From Cocleimonas flava (lineage in GTDB: Bacteria; Pseudomonadota; Gammaproteobacteria; Thiotrichales; Thiotrichaceae), in the NCBI RefSeq assembly GCF_004339015.1, contig NZ_SMFQ01000002.1, positions 931,351-995,350 of the forward strand: 64,000 bases of DNA, given 5' to 3'. How positions within the stretch are numbered: the first letter of the stretch is position 1; every line of letters begins with the position of its first letter. Below the pieces are notes generated by a model. That model was not told where the DNA came from. It saw only the letters and a list, made by a program, of their open reading frames with translations, and searched no databases. This document shows, one piece after another, positions 21,152 to 30,632 of the stretch. The translations under genes and the position numbers were made by a program.

Positions 21152-21832
21152 ATGATTTTTTCTAGACCATCCTGCATGAAAATGCATCCATCAATAATTA
21201 TTAGCATTGGTATCCTAAGTTTTCTTAGTTTTAGCAATGCTTATGCACACAATAATGACCCTTTAACCGTTGATGAAATATCCCGAGTAGGAAACTTAGT
21301 CACCCCTCAAACCTTAGCTGCTAAATCTGAAGGTGGTGTAACGGTTAATGATAATCAGGAACTGTTATTGATTGAGCGTAACGAAGAAAAAGGTGCACCT
21401 AAGGATCAACGTCGCGCGGATGTCTATATCTACAACTACTCAACAGATGAATTAGAACAATCTCTGGTTGATTTAAACACATCAGAAATTATAAGCACCG
21501 TTACTAAACAGGGTGTGCAACTTCCTTTAACAGTAAATGAGCTTAAGCGAGCTAAAGAAATAGTGTTTGAGGATGAAGACGAGCGTCAGATTCTTGAACA
21601 TGAATACAATAGAATCACGTCACGTACACTTAATGATACATCTGAGCTAAATATTAAAGCATTTACTTTCACTGCAGACAGTTTGCCTAATAGAGTAAAC
21701 GAAGCGAGTAAACAATGCGGTATTCATCGTTGCGCACAGCTAATGCTGTATACCGATGAAAATATTGTATTTGAAATTTCACCGATCGTTAATCTATCTG
21801 CTGGTGTTGTAACCCAAAGAATTGGTTTTTAA
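21152..21832 (+). CDS. Exported protein resembling copper amine oxidase N2/N3 domains
   Basis: A 226-residue protein with an N-terminal signal peptide (hydrophobic 10-28, ending NAYA). The mature part starts DPLTVDEI, like the first motif of the small N2 domain of copper amine oxidases. It continues with an LLLIERNEEKG...RADVYIYNY strand pattern and ELEQSLVDLNTSEI, which resembles the N3 domain's 'Glu-x-x-Val-Asp-Leu'. The catalytic domain is missing here but is encoded by the next three genes. ATG at 21152 has GGTGAG upstream; a start at 21176 is possible. It lies two bases before the next gene, so the pair looks like a split amine oxidase. Assignment is by pattern only. Confidence 0.6.
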   Translation: MIFSRPSCMKMHPSIIISIGILSFLSFSNAYAHNNDPLTVDEISRVGNLVTPQTLAAKSEGGVTVNDNQELLLIERNEEKGAPKDQRRADVYIYNYSTDELEQSLVDLNTSEIISTVTKQGVQLPLTVNELKRAKEIVFEDEDERQILEHEYNRITSRTLNDTSELNIKAFTFTADSLPNRVNEASKQCGIHRCAQLMLYTDENIVFEISPIVNLSAGVVTQRIGF

Positions 21833-21834
21833 GT

Positions 21835-23013
21835 ATGAGTAATAAAATAATCAAAGCCGGTTTCGCGCTTTTCACTTTATCTTCGTTGTTATTTGCCAGT
21901 TCAAGTTTTGCGCGACCAAACACCTTCTCTTGCGCTGCTGGTAATACAATTTCCAAAACTTTTTCTTCAGGAGCCGCTTGGGATCTTTGCTGGGAAGTGA
22001 GAGATGAAGAGGGCGTGGTGTTAAGTGATATTCACTATAAAGCAGCTAATTCAACCAGAAGAAAAGTTATAGGTGAAATGAGTCTCTCTCAAATTCAAAC
22101 AGAATATGATGATGATTCAGCTGATCAATTCCTGGTTACAGACTTCGGCTTAGGCGGTAATAGTTTGCAAACACTTAATACTTCTATGTGTGAGGGAGGT
22201 CAATTACACGAATATGCAGGTAGAAATGTATTGTGTGAAGTCTCTAGTGCCAACGGTTATATTTATCGATATAGAGACAATATCCGCAGACAAGGTAGCA
22301 AACTAGAAATACTAAGTGCATCAAACATAAACTCAAGAGAGTTTATCATTCGTTCGACTTTTCTCGAAAACGGCACGATAGAAACGGGTGTTGGTATTAC
22401 CGGTCAATTCACGAAAACAACGACAGATTCAAATGCAGGTTGGCCTGTAACGTCGCAAAATAAACTCTCTACCAGCTTCACCGATCATTTCTTTTGGCGA
22501 CTCGATTTTGATATAGGATCCAGTAATAGTAACGATGTTGTTGAACAAATTAAAAGTGTTCCATCTTCTGATCGATTAACTAAAACTAAACAGACTCAAA
22601 CCATATCGTCAGAACTTGCAGCATCATTTACGCCAGCTGATAAAAAATTCTGGCGCATTAAAGACCAAAGCGAAACAAATAATGCAAACCAGCCCGTGTC
22701 TTATGAAATGGTATTACTCAACTATGCACAACAGAGTAAAGGCAACAGTAGCTCACCATGGTTAAAAAATGATGTTTATATCACTGCTTATAATGCCTGT
22801 GAAAGATTCGCTGTTAACAATACAGCAAGTAGTTGCGGCAGCAACGTTTCTGAGTTTGTAAATTCACAAAATACAAACGCTAAAGATATTGTTGTCTGGT
22901 ACCGCATGGCTCATCACACACTTCCAAGAGATGAAGACTTTTCTCCTGTCGCTGTTCAGTGGAGTAACTTTATTCTACTGCCTCGAGACTGGACATCGAT
23001 TAATCGACTGTAA
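21835..23013 (+). CDS. Copper amine oxidase catalytic-domain homologue lacking active-site residues
   Basis: A 392-residue exported protein (signal peptide ending SSSFARP). It aligns along its length with the two next proteins: AAWDLCWEVRDEEGVVL, YDDDSADQFLVTDFGLGG, the FLENGTIE strand, FFWRLDFDI and the terminal PRDEDF...LLPRDW. At the key positions it differs. The putative base Asp is Leu100, the cofactor Tyr is Arg168, and the His-x-His copper pair is Phe215/Asp217. The third copper His appears shifted (HHTLPR). It should therefore be unable to make topaquinone or bind copper in the usual way. It may be a structural or regulatory partner of the neighbours. Confidence 0.75.
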   Translation: MSNKIIKAGFALFTLSSLLFASSSFARPNTFSCAAGNTISKTFSSGAAWDLCWEVRDEEGVVLSDIHYKAANSTRRKVIGEMSLSQIQTEYDDDSADQFLVTDFGLGGNSLQTLNTSMCEGGQLHEYAGRNVLCEVSSANGYIYRYRDNIRRQGSKLEILSASNINSREFIIRSTFLENGTIETGVGITGQFTKTTTDSNAGWPVTSQNKLSTSFTDHFFWRLDFDIGSSNSNDVVEQIKSVPSSDRLTKTKQTQTISSELAASFTPADKKFWRIKDQSETNNANQPVSYEMVLLNYAQQSKGNSSSPWLKNDVYITAYNACERFAVNNTASSCGSNVSEFVNSQNTNAKDIVVWYRMAHHTLPRDEDFSPVAVQWSNFILLPRDWTSINRL

Positions 23014-23025
23014 TGAAAATATAAA

Positions 23026-26000
23026 ATGATTATTCAGTTAGAAAATAGTTTCAGCCGCATACTGCTTAGTATTCTACTCGCATTAACAGTTCTGTCTTTG
23101 CCCACAAAAAATGCAGAAGCGGCCGAACATTGTAGCGATGATTATTTTATTAATGAGACTCTCCCTAATGGGTCGAAATGGGATATGTGTTGGGAACACC
23201 GACAACGCGAAGGCATTATTTTCCATCATGTCTACTACACGCCTAAAAATGGGCAACGCCGTCTTATATTAAACCATGCCGCTGTAGCCCAAATACACGT
23301 TCCTTATGACGATAATGGAGCGCGTTATCACGATATTTCCGATTATGGTATTGGTGGAAATAATATTATTAGCTTAAATAGCGATGAATGTCCGGCAGGT
23401 GATTTACTCAATTTTTCTGGTAAAAACGTTTTATGTAAGCAGATTGAATCTAGACCATTAGCGCATAAAAGCGGCAACAATGTTGTTAATGCTAAAAATC
23501 TAAGTCTTTTTAGTGTTTCGCCTGTTGGTGCTTATTACTATATTCCTACCTGGCGTTTTATGGACGACGGTACAATTGAACCATGGATAGGCGCAACAGG
23601 AGCATTACAACGTTATGGATCTAATCAGAGCCGTGGTTGGAAACTAGGTGATAACCGTGTTGGTATCGCTCATCTACATAATTTTTTCTGGAAACTCGAT
23701 TTCGATTTAAACGGATCACACCTTGATGATGTTGTTGAGGAGATTAACTTCCCATTAGTCAGTGGTAAAAGACAAAGAACCATTACAACTTTTAATACGG
23801 AAGCAGCACGCAAAGTTAATCCAGATACGATGCGTCATTGGCGAATAAAAGATAAAACACTTAAAAATATTAATAATCATAGTGCTTCATACGATATTTT
23901 AATCAATGAAGCTGGCCATCAGGATATAGGTCCAGCGAGTGAACCCTTCACGCACAATGACTTTTATGTCACTAAACAAAAAAATGAAGAGAAGTTTGCT
24001 TCTCATAATCCAACTGGTGCAAGTAACCTGGCAGAATTTGCCAATGGTGAATCAATTACTAATAACGATATCGTGGTCTGGGCTGGCGTTACTTTCTATC
24101 ACATGCCACGTTCAGAAGATGCGCCACATATGGATGCGCATTGGAGCCACATAAAAATAGTGCCGCGTGACTGGCACGCATCGAATCCTTTAGGCAGTAT
24201 TCCTGTCAATACACCACCCACTGTCACTTCACTAAGTAATCAAAATACACAACAAGGTAGCTCTGTTAGTTTAGCTATTCAGGCGACTGATGTTGATGGT
24301 GATTCTTTAAGTTATTCAGCGGCGGGACTCCCAAATGGTCTTCAGATAAATAGTAGCTCAGGATTAATTTCAGGGACTGCTTCAATTGCTGGTAACTATG
24401 GTACGACCATAACTGTAAGCGATGGGAGTGACAGCAGTTCAATACTATTCAACTGGCTTGTATCTGCTAATACAAATACTGCACCTACAATTTCCTCTCC
24501 TGGGAATCAAACAGGTTTGGTCGGTAACAGCATAGATCTTGCTATTCAGGCAAATGATTCAGATGGTGATAGCCTGAGTTATAGTGCCACTGGGCTTCCC
24601 AATGGTTTGCAAATCAATGCAAATTCTGGGCGTATAACAGGTACCTTAAGTACTACAGGAAATTTTTCTACAACGGTTACTGTTAGCGATTCTTCGACAT
24701 CCGCTAACACATCTTTTAATTGGGTTATATCTTCCCCTACAAATTCAACGTCGAATGAAGTCTCTACTACGTCAATTACTATTAATGGCGCAGTCTCAGA
24801 TTGGAGCAGTTTAGAATACTTCAGTAATGATGCTGATGACATTAGTGGTCAAAATAATCAAATAGATTGGCTAAAAGTTGCTATTGCTCATAGCCCGCAA
24901 AATGTCTTTATGACTTATCAGAATAGACAAAATGTAGACCCTAGTAATACTTCAGGTTCCTATATTCCTTGGGGTTGGCAAGCTTTTCTAGATACAGATA
25001 ACAATGTAAATACCGGTTATCAACAAGGCTCTATAGGTGCTGATTACGTCATTAATGGCAATGTAATAGAACGTTATATAGGTACTGGTACCAGCTGGAG
25101 TTGGGATGTTGTAACTTCTTCAACGTTAATGTATTCAGGTGCTAATGTTGAAATGAGCTTTCCTCGTTCGAGTATTGGGAATCCTCAGAGCATGAAAGTG
25201 ATATTTCTGGGAGATAATGCTGCATTTAATGGTGATAGTACTGACCGATACCCAGATACTGGATTCTTTAGCTACACCTTTACGGGTTCTGGTTCACCTA
25301 ATTCAGCACCTATCGCTAATAATCAACAGCTTTCCGTTGGTAGTGGTGCCTCTATAAGTTTAATACTCACAGCATCTGATGCTGATAATGACAGTTTAAG
25401 TTATACCGTTAACCAACAACCTCAACACGGTTCTTTAAGTGGCTCTGCTCCTAATCTGGTTTATACCGCAGATGAGAATTACACGGGGTCAGACAATTTC
25501 CGTTTTCAAGCTAATGATGGTTTATTAAACAGTCAATCTGCCACTGTATCTATTACCGTAACAAACGGACAAACCAATGGGGCTATTGCTAACTATGTAA
25601 GCTCCCCCATATCGGTTAATGGAGATGATTCTGATTGGTCGACATTAATTCGTTTTGAAGACGATGCAGATGATGCTTCAGGAAATATTGATTGGCAGAA
25701 TGCGGCACTTGCGCATGACAGTTCTAAACTTTATTTGCTCTACAATAACAGAGGCAATATCGATCCAAACAACAGTTCTGGTTCTTATCTAGCATGGGGA
25801 TGGCAGACATTTATAGATACCGATAAGAACGCTTCTACCGGCTATCAGGCTGGTGCTATCGGTGCTGATTACGTTTTAGAAGGTAATCAAATTCAGCGTT
25901 ACGACGGAAGCGGCAGTAATTGGAGCTGGGCTCACTTGGGTTCAGTTGAATCTCAATATCAAGGTAATATAGCTGAATTAGCATTGCCTCTCAGCCAATT

Positions 26001-27378
26001 AGGCAACCCTGATTCAATTAGAGTGAGTTTTTCAGGCGATAGTAGTTCTTATGCTGGTTCTGGTGCAGACTTATATCCCAACGGACAAAATAATGCTCAA
26101 TCCAGTATTCGCTTTTTCGAATACGACATTACCGGCGGAGATTCAGGCTCTAATGAGCGACCCATCGCTTATACACAGTCTGTCTCTGTAAATTCAAATT
26201 CTACTGTTAACATTACATTAGTAGCATCCGATCCAAATGACGATAATCTTACTTACAGTATTGTATCTAACCCGTCTAATGGATCTTTATCCGGTGTTGC
26301 CCCTAATCTGACTTATGTTCCAAATAGTAATTTTATAGGGCAAGACAGTTTCACGTTTAATGTAAATGACGGTAATGCCATTAGTTCTAATGCTACCGTC
26401 AGCATAAATGTTTCTGGAGCTGAAGGTGGGTCTTACTCCAACCCTGTAAGTAGCATATCCATCGATGGCAATAACGAGGAGTGGGCTAGTCTCTCTGCTT
26501 ATACACAAGATGGTAATGACATCGGCGGCATCAATAACGTTATTGATTGGCAACGTGCTGCGACTGCTCATAACGGATCAGATATTTATTTCATGTACCA
26601 AAGTTACAATGCTATCAATGCCGATGCTAATAATGGCAGCTTTATCAATTGGGGTTGGCAAACATTTATAGATACCGATTCTAATCCTGATAGCGGCTAT
26701 AAAATAGGCACTGTCGGCGCTGAATATGTTATCGAAGGTACTCAAATTCAGAGCTACACTGGTGATGGAAGTAGTTGGAGTTGGAACAATTTCGCAACAG
26801 CCACAGTTAGCTATAATGCCAACACCGTGGAATTAGGCTTTGCCAGAAGTCTTATTGGAAATCCGGATAAGATGCGAGTAATTTTTGTAGGAGACAATGA
26901 TGCGTTTGGCGGTAGCAGTATAGATACTTACCCTAACGCACTGGATTATTTTGAGTACCAACTTTCAGGCGGTACTTCAAGTTCATCAAGTCGACCAGTT
27001 GCATCTTCTATATCATTTAGTGTCAGGAGCAATACGACTAGTGAGATTACTTTATCCGCATCTGACCTTGATGGCGATACACTTACTTACCAACTATTAG
27101 ACCAACCTAACAACGGCATTCTTTCGGGTAGTGGTCAAAACTATATTTATACACCTAATTTAGATTATGTAGGTGAAGATAGCTTTAGATATATAGCCAA
27201 TGATGGCACTTTTGATAGTTCTGTTGAAACAGTTGTATTAAATGTAGCTGAAAATGGAACAAATAGTGGTACAAATACGAATACAGACACTGATAATTCT
27301 AGTGGAGGGGGTTCAGTCCCACTTGAATGGCTAATATTACTTAGCTTTATTGGATTGTTAAGATTTAGAATAAAATAA
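23026..27378 (+). CDS. Giant exported copper amine oxidase-like protein with Ig-like/CBM9-like repeats and GlyGly-CTERM tail
   Basis: 1450 residues. Signal peptide 1-33. Residues ~35-388 match the amine oxidase catalytic domain: Asp103 (YHDISDYG, likely base), VGAYYY (167-172) at the topaquinone site with Tyr170 as the candidate precursor, HLH (216-218) and His359 (FYHMPRSED) as copper ligands. Next come two putative-Ig (He_PIG-type) repeats at ~394-570. Then follow three rounds of a ~170-residue CBM9/DOMON-like domain (DWSSL...W..AF.DTD...GADY) plus a ~90-residue cadherin-like Ig domain up to ~1395. The end SSGGGS, hydrophobic helix, RFRIK is a GlyGly-CTERM (rhombosortase) signal. It is probably surface-exposed and amine-oxidising. 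The N2/N3 part is not in the same chain. Substrate unknown. Confidence 0.8.
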   Translation: MIIQLENSFSRILLSILLALTVLSLPTKNAEAAEHCSDDYFINETLPNGSKWDMCWEHRQREGIIFHHVYYTPKNGQRRLILNHAAVAQIHVPYDDNGARYHDISDYGIGGNNIISLNSDECPAGDLLNFSGKNVLCKQIESRPLAHKSGNNVVNAKNLSLFSVSPVGAYYYIPTWRFMDDGTIEPWIGATGALQRYGSNQSRGWKLGDNRVGIAHLHNFFWKLDFDLNGSHLDDVVEEINFPLVSGKRQRTITTFNTEAARKVNPDTMRHWRIKDKTLKNINNHSASYDILINEAGHQDIGPASEPFTHNDFYVTKQKNEEKFASHNPTGASNLAEFANGESITNNDIVVWAGVTFYHMPRSEDAPHMDAHWSHIKIVPRDWHASNPLGSIPVNTPPTVTSLSNQNTQQGSSVSLAIQATDVDGDSLSYSAAGLPNGLQINSSSGLISGTASIAGNYGTTITVSDGSDSSSILFNWLVSANTNTAPTISSPGNQTGLVGNSIDLAIQANDSDGDSLSYSATGLPNGLQINANSGRITGTLSTTGNFSTTVTVSDSSTSANTSFNWVISSPTNSTSNEVSTTSITINGAVSDWSSLEYFSNDADDISGQNNQIDWLKVAIAHSPQNVFMTYQNRQNVDPSNTSGSYIPWGWQAFLDTDNNVNTGYQQGSIGADYVINGNVIERYIGTGTSWSWDVVTSSTLMYSGANVEMSFPRSSIGNPQSMKVIFLGDNAAFNGDSTDRYPDTGFFSYTFTGSGSPNSAPIANNQQLSVGSGASISLILTASDADNDSLSYTVNQQPQHGSLSGSAPNLVYTADENYTGSDNFRFQANDGLLNSQSATVSITVTNGQTNGAIANYVSSPISVNGDDSDWSTLIRFEDDADDASGNIDWQNAALAHDSSKLYLLYNNRGNIDPNNSSGSYLAWGWQTFIDTDKNASTGYQAGAIGADYVLEGNQIQRYDGSGSNWSWAHLGSVESQYQGNIAELALPLSQLGNPDSIRVSFSGDSSSYAGSGADLYPNGQNNAQSSIRFFEYDITGGDSGSNERPIAYTQSVSVNSNSTVNITLVASDPNDDNLTYSIVSNPSNGSLSGVAPNLTYVPNSNFIGQDSFTFNVNDGNAISSNATVSINVSGAEGGSYSNPVSSISIDGNNEEWASLSAYTQDGNDIGGINNVIDWQRAATAHNGSDIYFMYQSYNAINADANNGSFINWGWQTFIDTDSNPDSGYKIGTVGAEYVIEGTQIQSYTGDGSSWSWNNFATATVSYNANTVELGFARSLIGNPDKMRVIFVGDNDAFGGSSIDTYPNALDYFEYQLSGGTSSSSSRPVASSISFSVRSNTTSEITLSASDLDGDTLTYQLLDQPNNGILSGSGQNYIYTPNLDYVGEDSFRYIANDGTFDSSVETVVLNVAENGTNSGTNTNTDTDNSSGGGSVPLEWLILLSFIGLLRFRIK

Positions 27379-27392
27379 TAAGAGCAAACATT

Positions 27393-28922
27393 TTGAATAA
27401 ATTACTCATAAAAATAGTTTTACTATTTACTCTTTCCTTACTCGGGTTTAGTCACGCTAATGCCGCTGAAAATTGTGGTGATGAATTTTATGTGAATGAA
27501 ATATTTCCCAATGGAGCACGTTGGGATATGTGCTGGGAACATAAAGATAGAGAAGGCATCATATTCAAAAGTATCTATTTTACGCCGAAAAATGGCACAC
27601 GCAGAATGGTTTTAAACCAGGTTGCTATTGCCCAAATACATGTACCTTATGACGATAATGGTACTCGTTTCCATGATTTATCTGATCTCGGGATCGGTGG
27701 TTTGAATATGTTAGAACTTCAATCTGATGAATGTCCGGATGGAAGTCTGATTCCTTTCAGTGGAAAAAACGTACTCTGCAAACAAACCACAAAACAGGAC
27801 ATTTCATTTAAATCAGGCACTAATACCGAAAATGGTTATTATTTAAGTTTATTCAGTGTTTCACCGGTTGGCGCTTATTACTATATACCTACCTGGAAAT
27901 TTTTTGATAATGGTAAAATTGAACCCTGGATGGGAGCCACTGGTGCGTTGCAACGTTTTGGTACAGACGATAGTACAGGCTGGTTATTAGCTGATAACAG
28001 AGTAGGTATCGCACATTTACATAATTTCTTTTGGAAATTAGACTTCGATCTTAATAAAACTTATCTAGATGATGCTGTAGAAGAAATTAATTTTAATCTC
28101 GTAAATGGAAAAAGAGAACGCAGTATTATCCCTTTTTCTACGGAAGCAGCTCGTAAAGTTAACCCCGAAACCATGCGTCATTGGCGAGTCCGTGATAAAT
28201 CAGCTAAAAATGAAAATGGTCACAGCATCTCTTATGATGTCATTCTTAGTGAAATGGGTCATCAGGATATAGGCCCAGCCAGTGAACCATTTACTCATAA
28301 TGACTTTTTCGTTACCACTCAGAATGATAACGAACGCTTCGCCTCACACAATACGAGTGGCGGTACAAACCTGGATGAATTTGTAAATGGTGAAAGCATC
28401 GTCGATAACGATATTGTTGTCTGGGCTGGTGTCACCTTTTACCATATGCCGCGCTCAGAAGATTCACCCCACATGGATGCGCACTGGAGTCATTTAAAAA
28501 TAGTTCCGCGTGACTGGAATGCAAGCAATACCTTAAGTGATGATGTGACTAATAACGCACCAACCATTGCAACTGTAGCCAATCTAAATAGTCAAACCTC
28601 CGACTCTATCACTCTCAACATTCAAGCTAGTGATTCAGATGGTGATAGCTTGATTTATAATGTTTCTAATTTACCTACTGGCTTATCTATAAACACCAGT
28701 TCAGGTGTAATTAGCGGTGTTATTTCAACAGCAGGAACCTATCTTGTGCAAATTACTGTGTCCGATGGACAGCAAAGTGCTTCTACTCAGTTTAATTGGG
28801 TGGTATCTGCAGCATCTACTGGTTCAAGTTCTGGTGGTGGATCACTTTCAATAATGCTGTTATTCAGTCTACTGGGATTAATTTTATTCAATGTATTTTT
28901 CAGATTTAAGAACAATGATTAA
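27393..28922 (+). CDS. Copper amine oxidase-like protein with one Ig-like repeat and GlyGly-CTERM tail
   Basis: A 509-residue paralogue of the preceding protein, starting with TTG and a signal peptide ending HANA. The catalytic-domain residues are kept: Asp95 (FHDLSDLG), VGAYYY (159-164; cofactor Tyr162), HLH (208-210) and His351 (FYHMPRSED). One putative-Ig repeat follows at ~390-480, then SSSGGGS, a hydrophobic helix and a basic end, another GlyGly-CTERM signal. It lacks the CBM9-like repeats of its neighbour. The two are close in sequence and so probably a tandem duplication with later domain gain or loss. The stop codon overlaps the start of the YtkA-like gene. Confidence 0.8.
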   Translation: MNKLLIKIVLLFTLSLLGFSHANAAENCGDEFYVNEIFPNGARWDMCWEHKDREGIIFKSIYFTPKNGTRRMVLNQVAIAQIHVPYDDNGTRFHDLSDLGIGGLNMLELQSDECPDGSLIPFSGKNVLCKQTTKQDISFKSGTNTENGYYLSLFSVSPVGAYYYIPTWKFFDNGKIEPWMGATGALQRFGTDDSTGWLLADNRVGIAHLHNFFWKLDFDLNKTYLDDAVEEINFNLVNGKRERSIIPFSTEAARKVNPETMRHWRVRDKSAKNENGHSISYDVILSEMGHQDIGPASEPFTHNDFFVTTQNDNERFASHNTSGGTNLDEFVNGESIVDNDIVVWAGVTFYHMPRSEDSPHMDAHWSHLKIVPRDWNASNTLSDDVTNNAPTIATVANLNSQTSDSITLNIQASDSDGDSLIYNVSNLPTGLSINTSSGVISGVISTAGTYLVQITVSDGQQSASTQFNWVVSAASTGSSSGGGSLSIMLLFSLLGLILFNVFFRFKNND

Positions 28923-29322
28923 ATCTATTTTAATTTTCGGCCTGCTTTTATATTTCCAATTTCTTTACGCCAACAACACTGCTAGCTGGAAAAAATCACA
29001 AGTATCTGAAAACGAACACTACTCTGTTGATTTACTGTGTAAGCACCCCCCCACTTTGGGCGGTTTTCTTCCATGTAGTTTGGTTCTTAGTGATAATTCT
29101 AATCCTATATCTAATGCTATTATTAAAATAGAGGGTGGTATGCCAGAACATCATCATGGCTTACCTACCTCTCCAACTATAAGTTGGGATAGTGAGAAAA
29201 AAGCATATATTATCAAAGGCTTAAAGTTCAGTATGCCTGGTGCTTGGCAACTTAAATTTCTGATTGAAAAAACTAAAAAGCTGCCACGTGATATTGTCAC
29301 TATTAATTTTGTCATTGATTAA
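28915..29322 (+). CDS. Exported YtkA-like protein
   Basis: A 135-residue protein with signal peptide 1-20 (ending FLYANN). The start at 28915 overlaps the previous stop by eight bases. GGMPEHHHGLPTSP (about 78-91) is the YtkA-type histidine signature; the fold is an immunoglobulin-like sandwich, and in other operons such proteins accompany copper or heme proteins. Residues 43-52 (KHPPTLGGFL) are encoded by a copy of the dispersed C-tract repeat, so part of the chain is repeat-derived. A role in metal delivery to the neighbouring oxidases is an inference from context. Confidence 0.7.
   Translation: MIKSILIFGLLLYFQFLYANNTASWKKSQVSENEHYSVDLLCKHPPTLGGFLPCSLVLSDNSNPISNAIIKIEGGMPEHHHGLPTSPTISWDSEKKAYIIKGLKFSMPGAWQLKFLIEKTKKLPRDIVTINFVID
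29039..29070 (+). repeat. Dispersed C-tract repeat, locus 8, inside the YtkA-like gene
   Basis: GTAAGCACCCCCCCACTTTG, then GGCGG and TTTTCTT: a recognisable copy read in frame as codons 43-52 of the YtkA-like gene. The T-tract carries one C, keeping the frame open. Confidence 0.8.
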
Positions 29323-29337
29323 TTTTCAAAAAATCCA

Positions 29338-30537
29338 ATGATTAAGTATTCTTTTAATCTAATTTTTACCTTATTTTCGATACTAATTGTTTCTTCAATT
29401 AGTGCTAATAGCTGGTCAGATAAAGACATTCAACAGATCTCGGCGTTCACCCTTAAAAAACTACAACCCGTAAAAGACCCGTCAAACAAATATTTATTAG
29501 ATAAAAACGTTATTTCATTAGGTGAAAAACTATTTTCTGATACACGTTTAAGTAGTAATAAAAAGATATCCTGTGCTTCTTGTCATATAAAAGAAAAATC
29601 TTTTACAGACAATCATAACCTTGCTGTTGGCTTACAAAAAGGATTTAGAAACACACCAACGCTTTTGAATTCAGCACACCATAACTGGTTTTTTGCTGAT
29701 GGAAGTAAAGACAGCCTTTGGGCACAAGTATTAAGTTCTATTGAAAACCCCGCTGAACAAAACTTCACCAGAGTAGAGTTATTTAATTTATTCATTAATG
29801 ATAATACTTATAAAACTCTGTACGAATCTGTATTTAAACAATCTCTAACTAAAACCTCTATAGCTACAAATCTACCTGCTAAGGCTGGCCCTAATGCAGA
29901 TTTACAAGGTTTAATAGAATGGAAAAAACTTAATAGCAATCAAAGAGATAGAATAAATTTATTTTTTACTAATATTGGCAAATCGATTGCTTCTTATGTC
30001 ACCACACTTGAATCTAAAGAATCACGTTTTGATAAATTTGCGTATGAGTTATCGGTCACAGGACGTTCTTCACTTCTTAATAAATCTGAAATAAACGGCT
30101 ATAAACTTTTTATAGATCAAAAATCAGGTTGTTCAAATTGTCATAGCGGTCCACTTTTTACTAATAAAGAGTTTCACAATATAGGAACCGGGATTCTTGC
30201 GCACGATAACGGTAGATCAGAAGTTATAAATGCTGTTATTCATGATGAGTTTAATTGTTTAAGCAAATACAGTGATGCAAAAAAAGAAGAGTGTGTTGAA
30301 TTAAATTACATCAATAGAAACAAGCATGGTCTTTCTGGTGCTTTTAAAACACCGTCTCTAAGAAACCTATCTAAAACTGCACCTTATATCCATGATGGCA
30401 GGTTTAATAATTTAGAAGAAGTTTTAAGATATTACAATAGTATTGATGAAAAAAGGGCGCTAGAAGTTGATCTTCCACCTATTTCTTTAACTGTTAAAGA
30501 ACAACAAGATATTGTTAATTTCTTACTTACTTTATAA
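29338..30537 (+). CDS. Di-heme cytochrome c peroxidase / MauG family protein
   Basis: A 399-residue exported protein (hydrophobic signal 4-23). Two heme c attachment sites are visible, CASCH (79-83) and CSNCH (265-269). Family segments are LGEKLFSDTRLS (about 61-72), NTPTLLNSAHH (about 105-115), GSFKTPSLRN-like GAFKTPSLRNL (about 336-346), and the APYIHDGRF motif around 351-359. The family includes hydrogen-peroxide-reducing peroxidases and MauG, which oxidises protein side chains to build quinone cofactors. It lies 15 bp after the YtkA-like gene in the amine oxidase cluster, so a role in cofactor maturation or electron acceptance is plausible but unproven. Confidence 0.85.
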   Translation: MIKYSFNLIFTLFSILIVSSISANSWSDKDIQQISAFTLKKLQPVKDPSNKYLLDKNVISLGEKLFSDTRLSSNKKISCASCHIKEKSFTDNHNLAVGLQKGFRNTPTLLNSAHHNWFFADGSKDSLWAQVLSSIENPAEQNFTRVELFNLFINDNTYKTLYESVFKQSLTKTSIATNLPAKAGPNADLQGLIEWKKLNSNQRDRINLFFTNIGKSIASYVTTLESKESRFDKFAYELSVTGRSSLLNKSEINGYKLFIDQKSGCSNCHSGPLFTNKEFHNIGTGILAHDNGRSEVINAVIHDEFNCLSKYSDAKKEECVELNYINRNKHGLSGAFKTPSLRNLSKTAPYIHDGRFNNLEEVLRYYNSIDEKRALEVDLPPISLTVKEQQDIVNFLLTL

Positions 30538-30632
30538 CCCTATTTGTCTGGGCTAAACACTTTTTTATCTCTTAACATTATGTAACAATGCGTAACAATA
30601 TTCACTCTAATGGGCTAAATGGATTTTTTCTG

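Noticed and set aside
30550-30572. CACTTTTTTATCT resembling the 3' half of the repeat
   Set aside because: The C-tract half is missing, and T-tracts are common in this AT-rich DNA.
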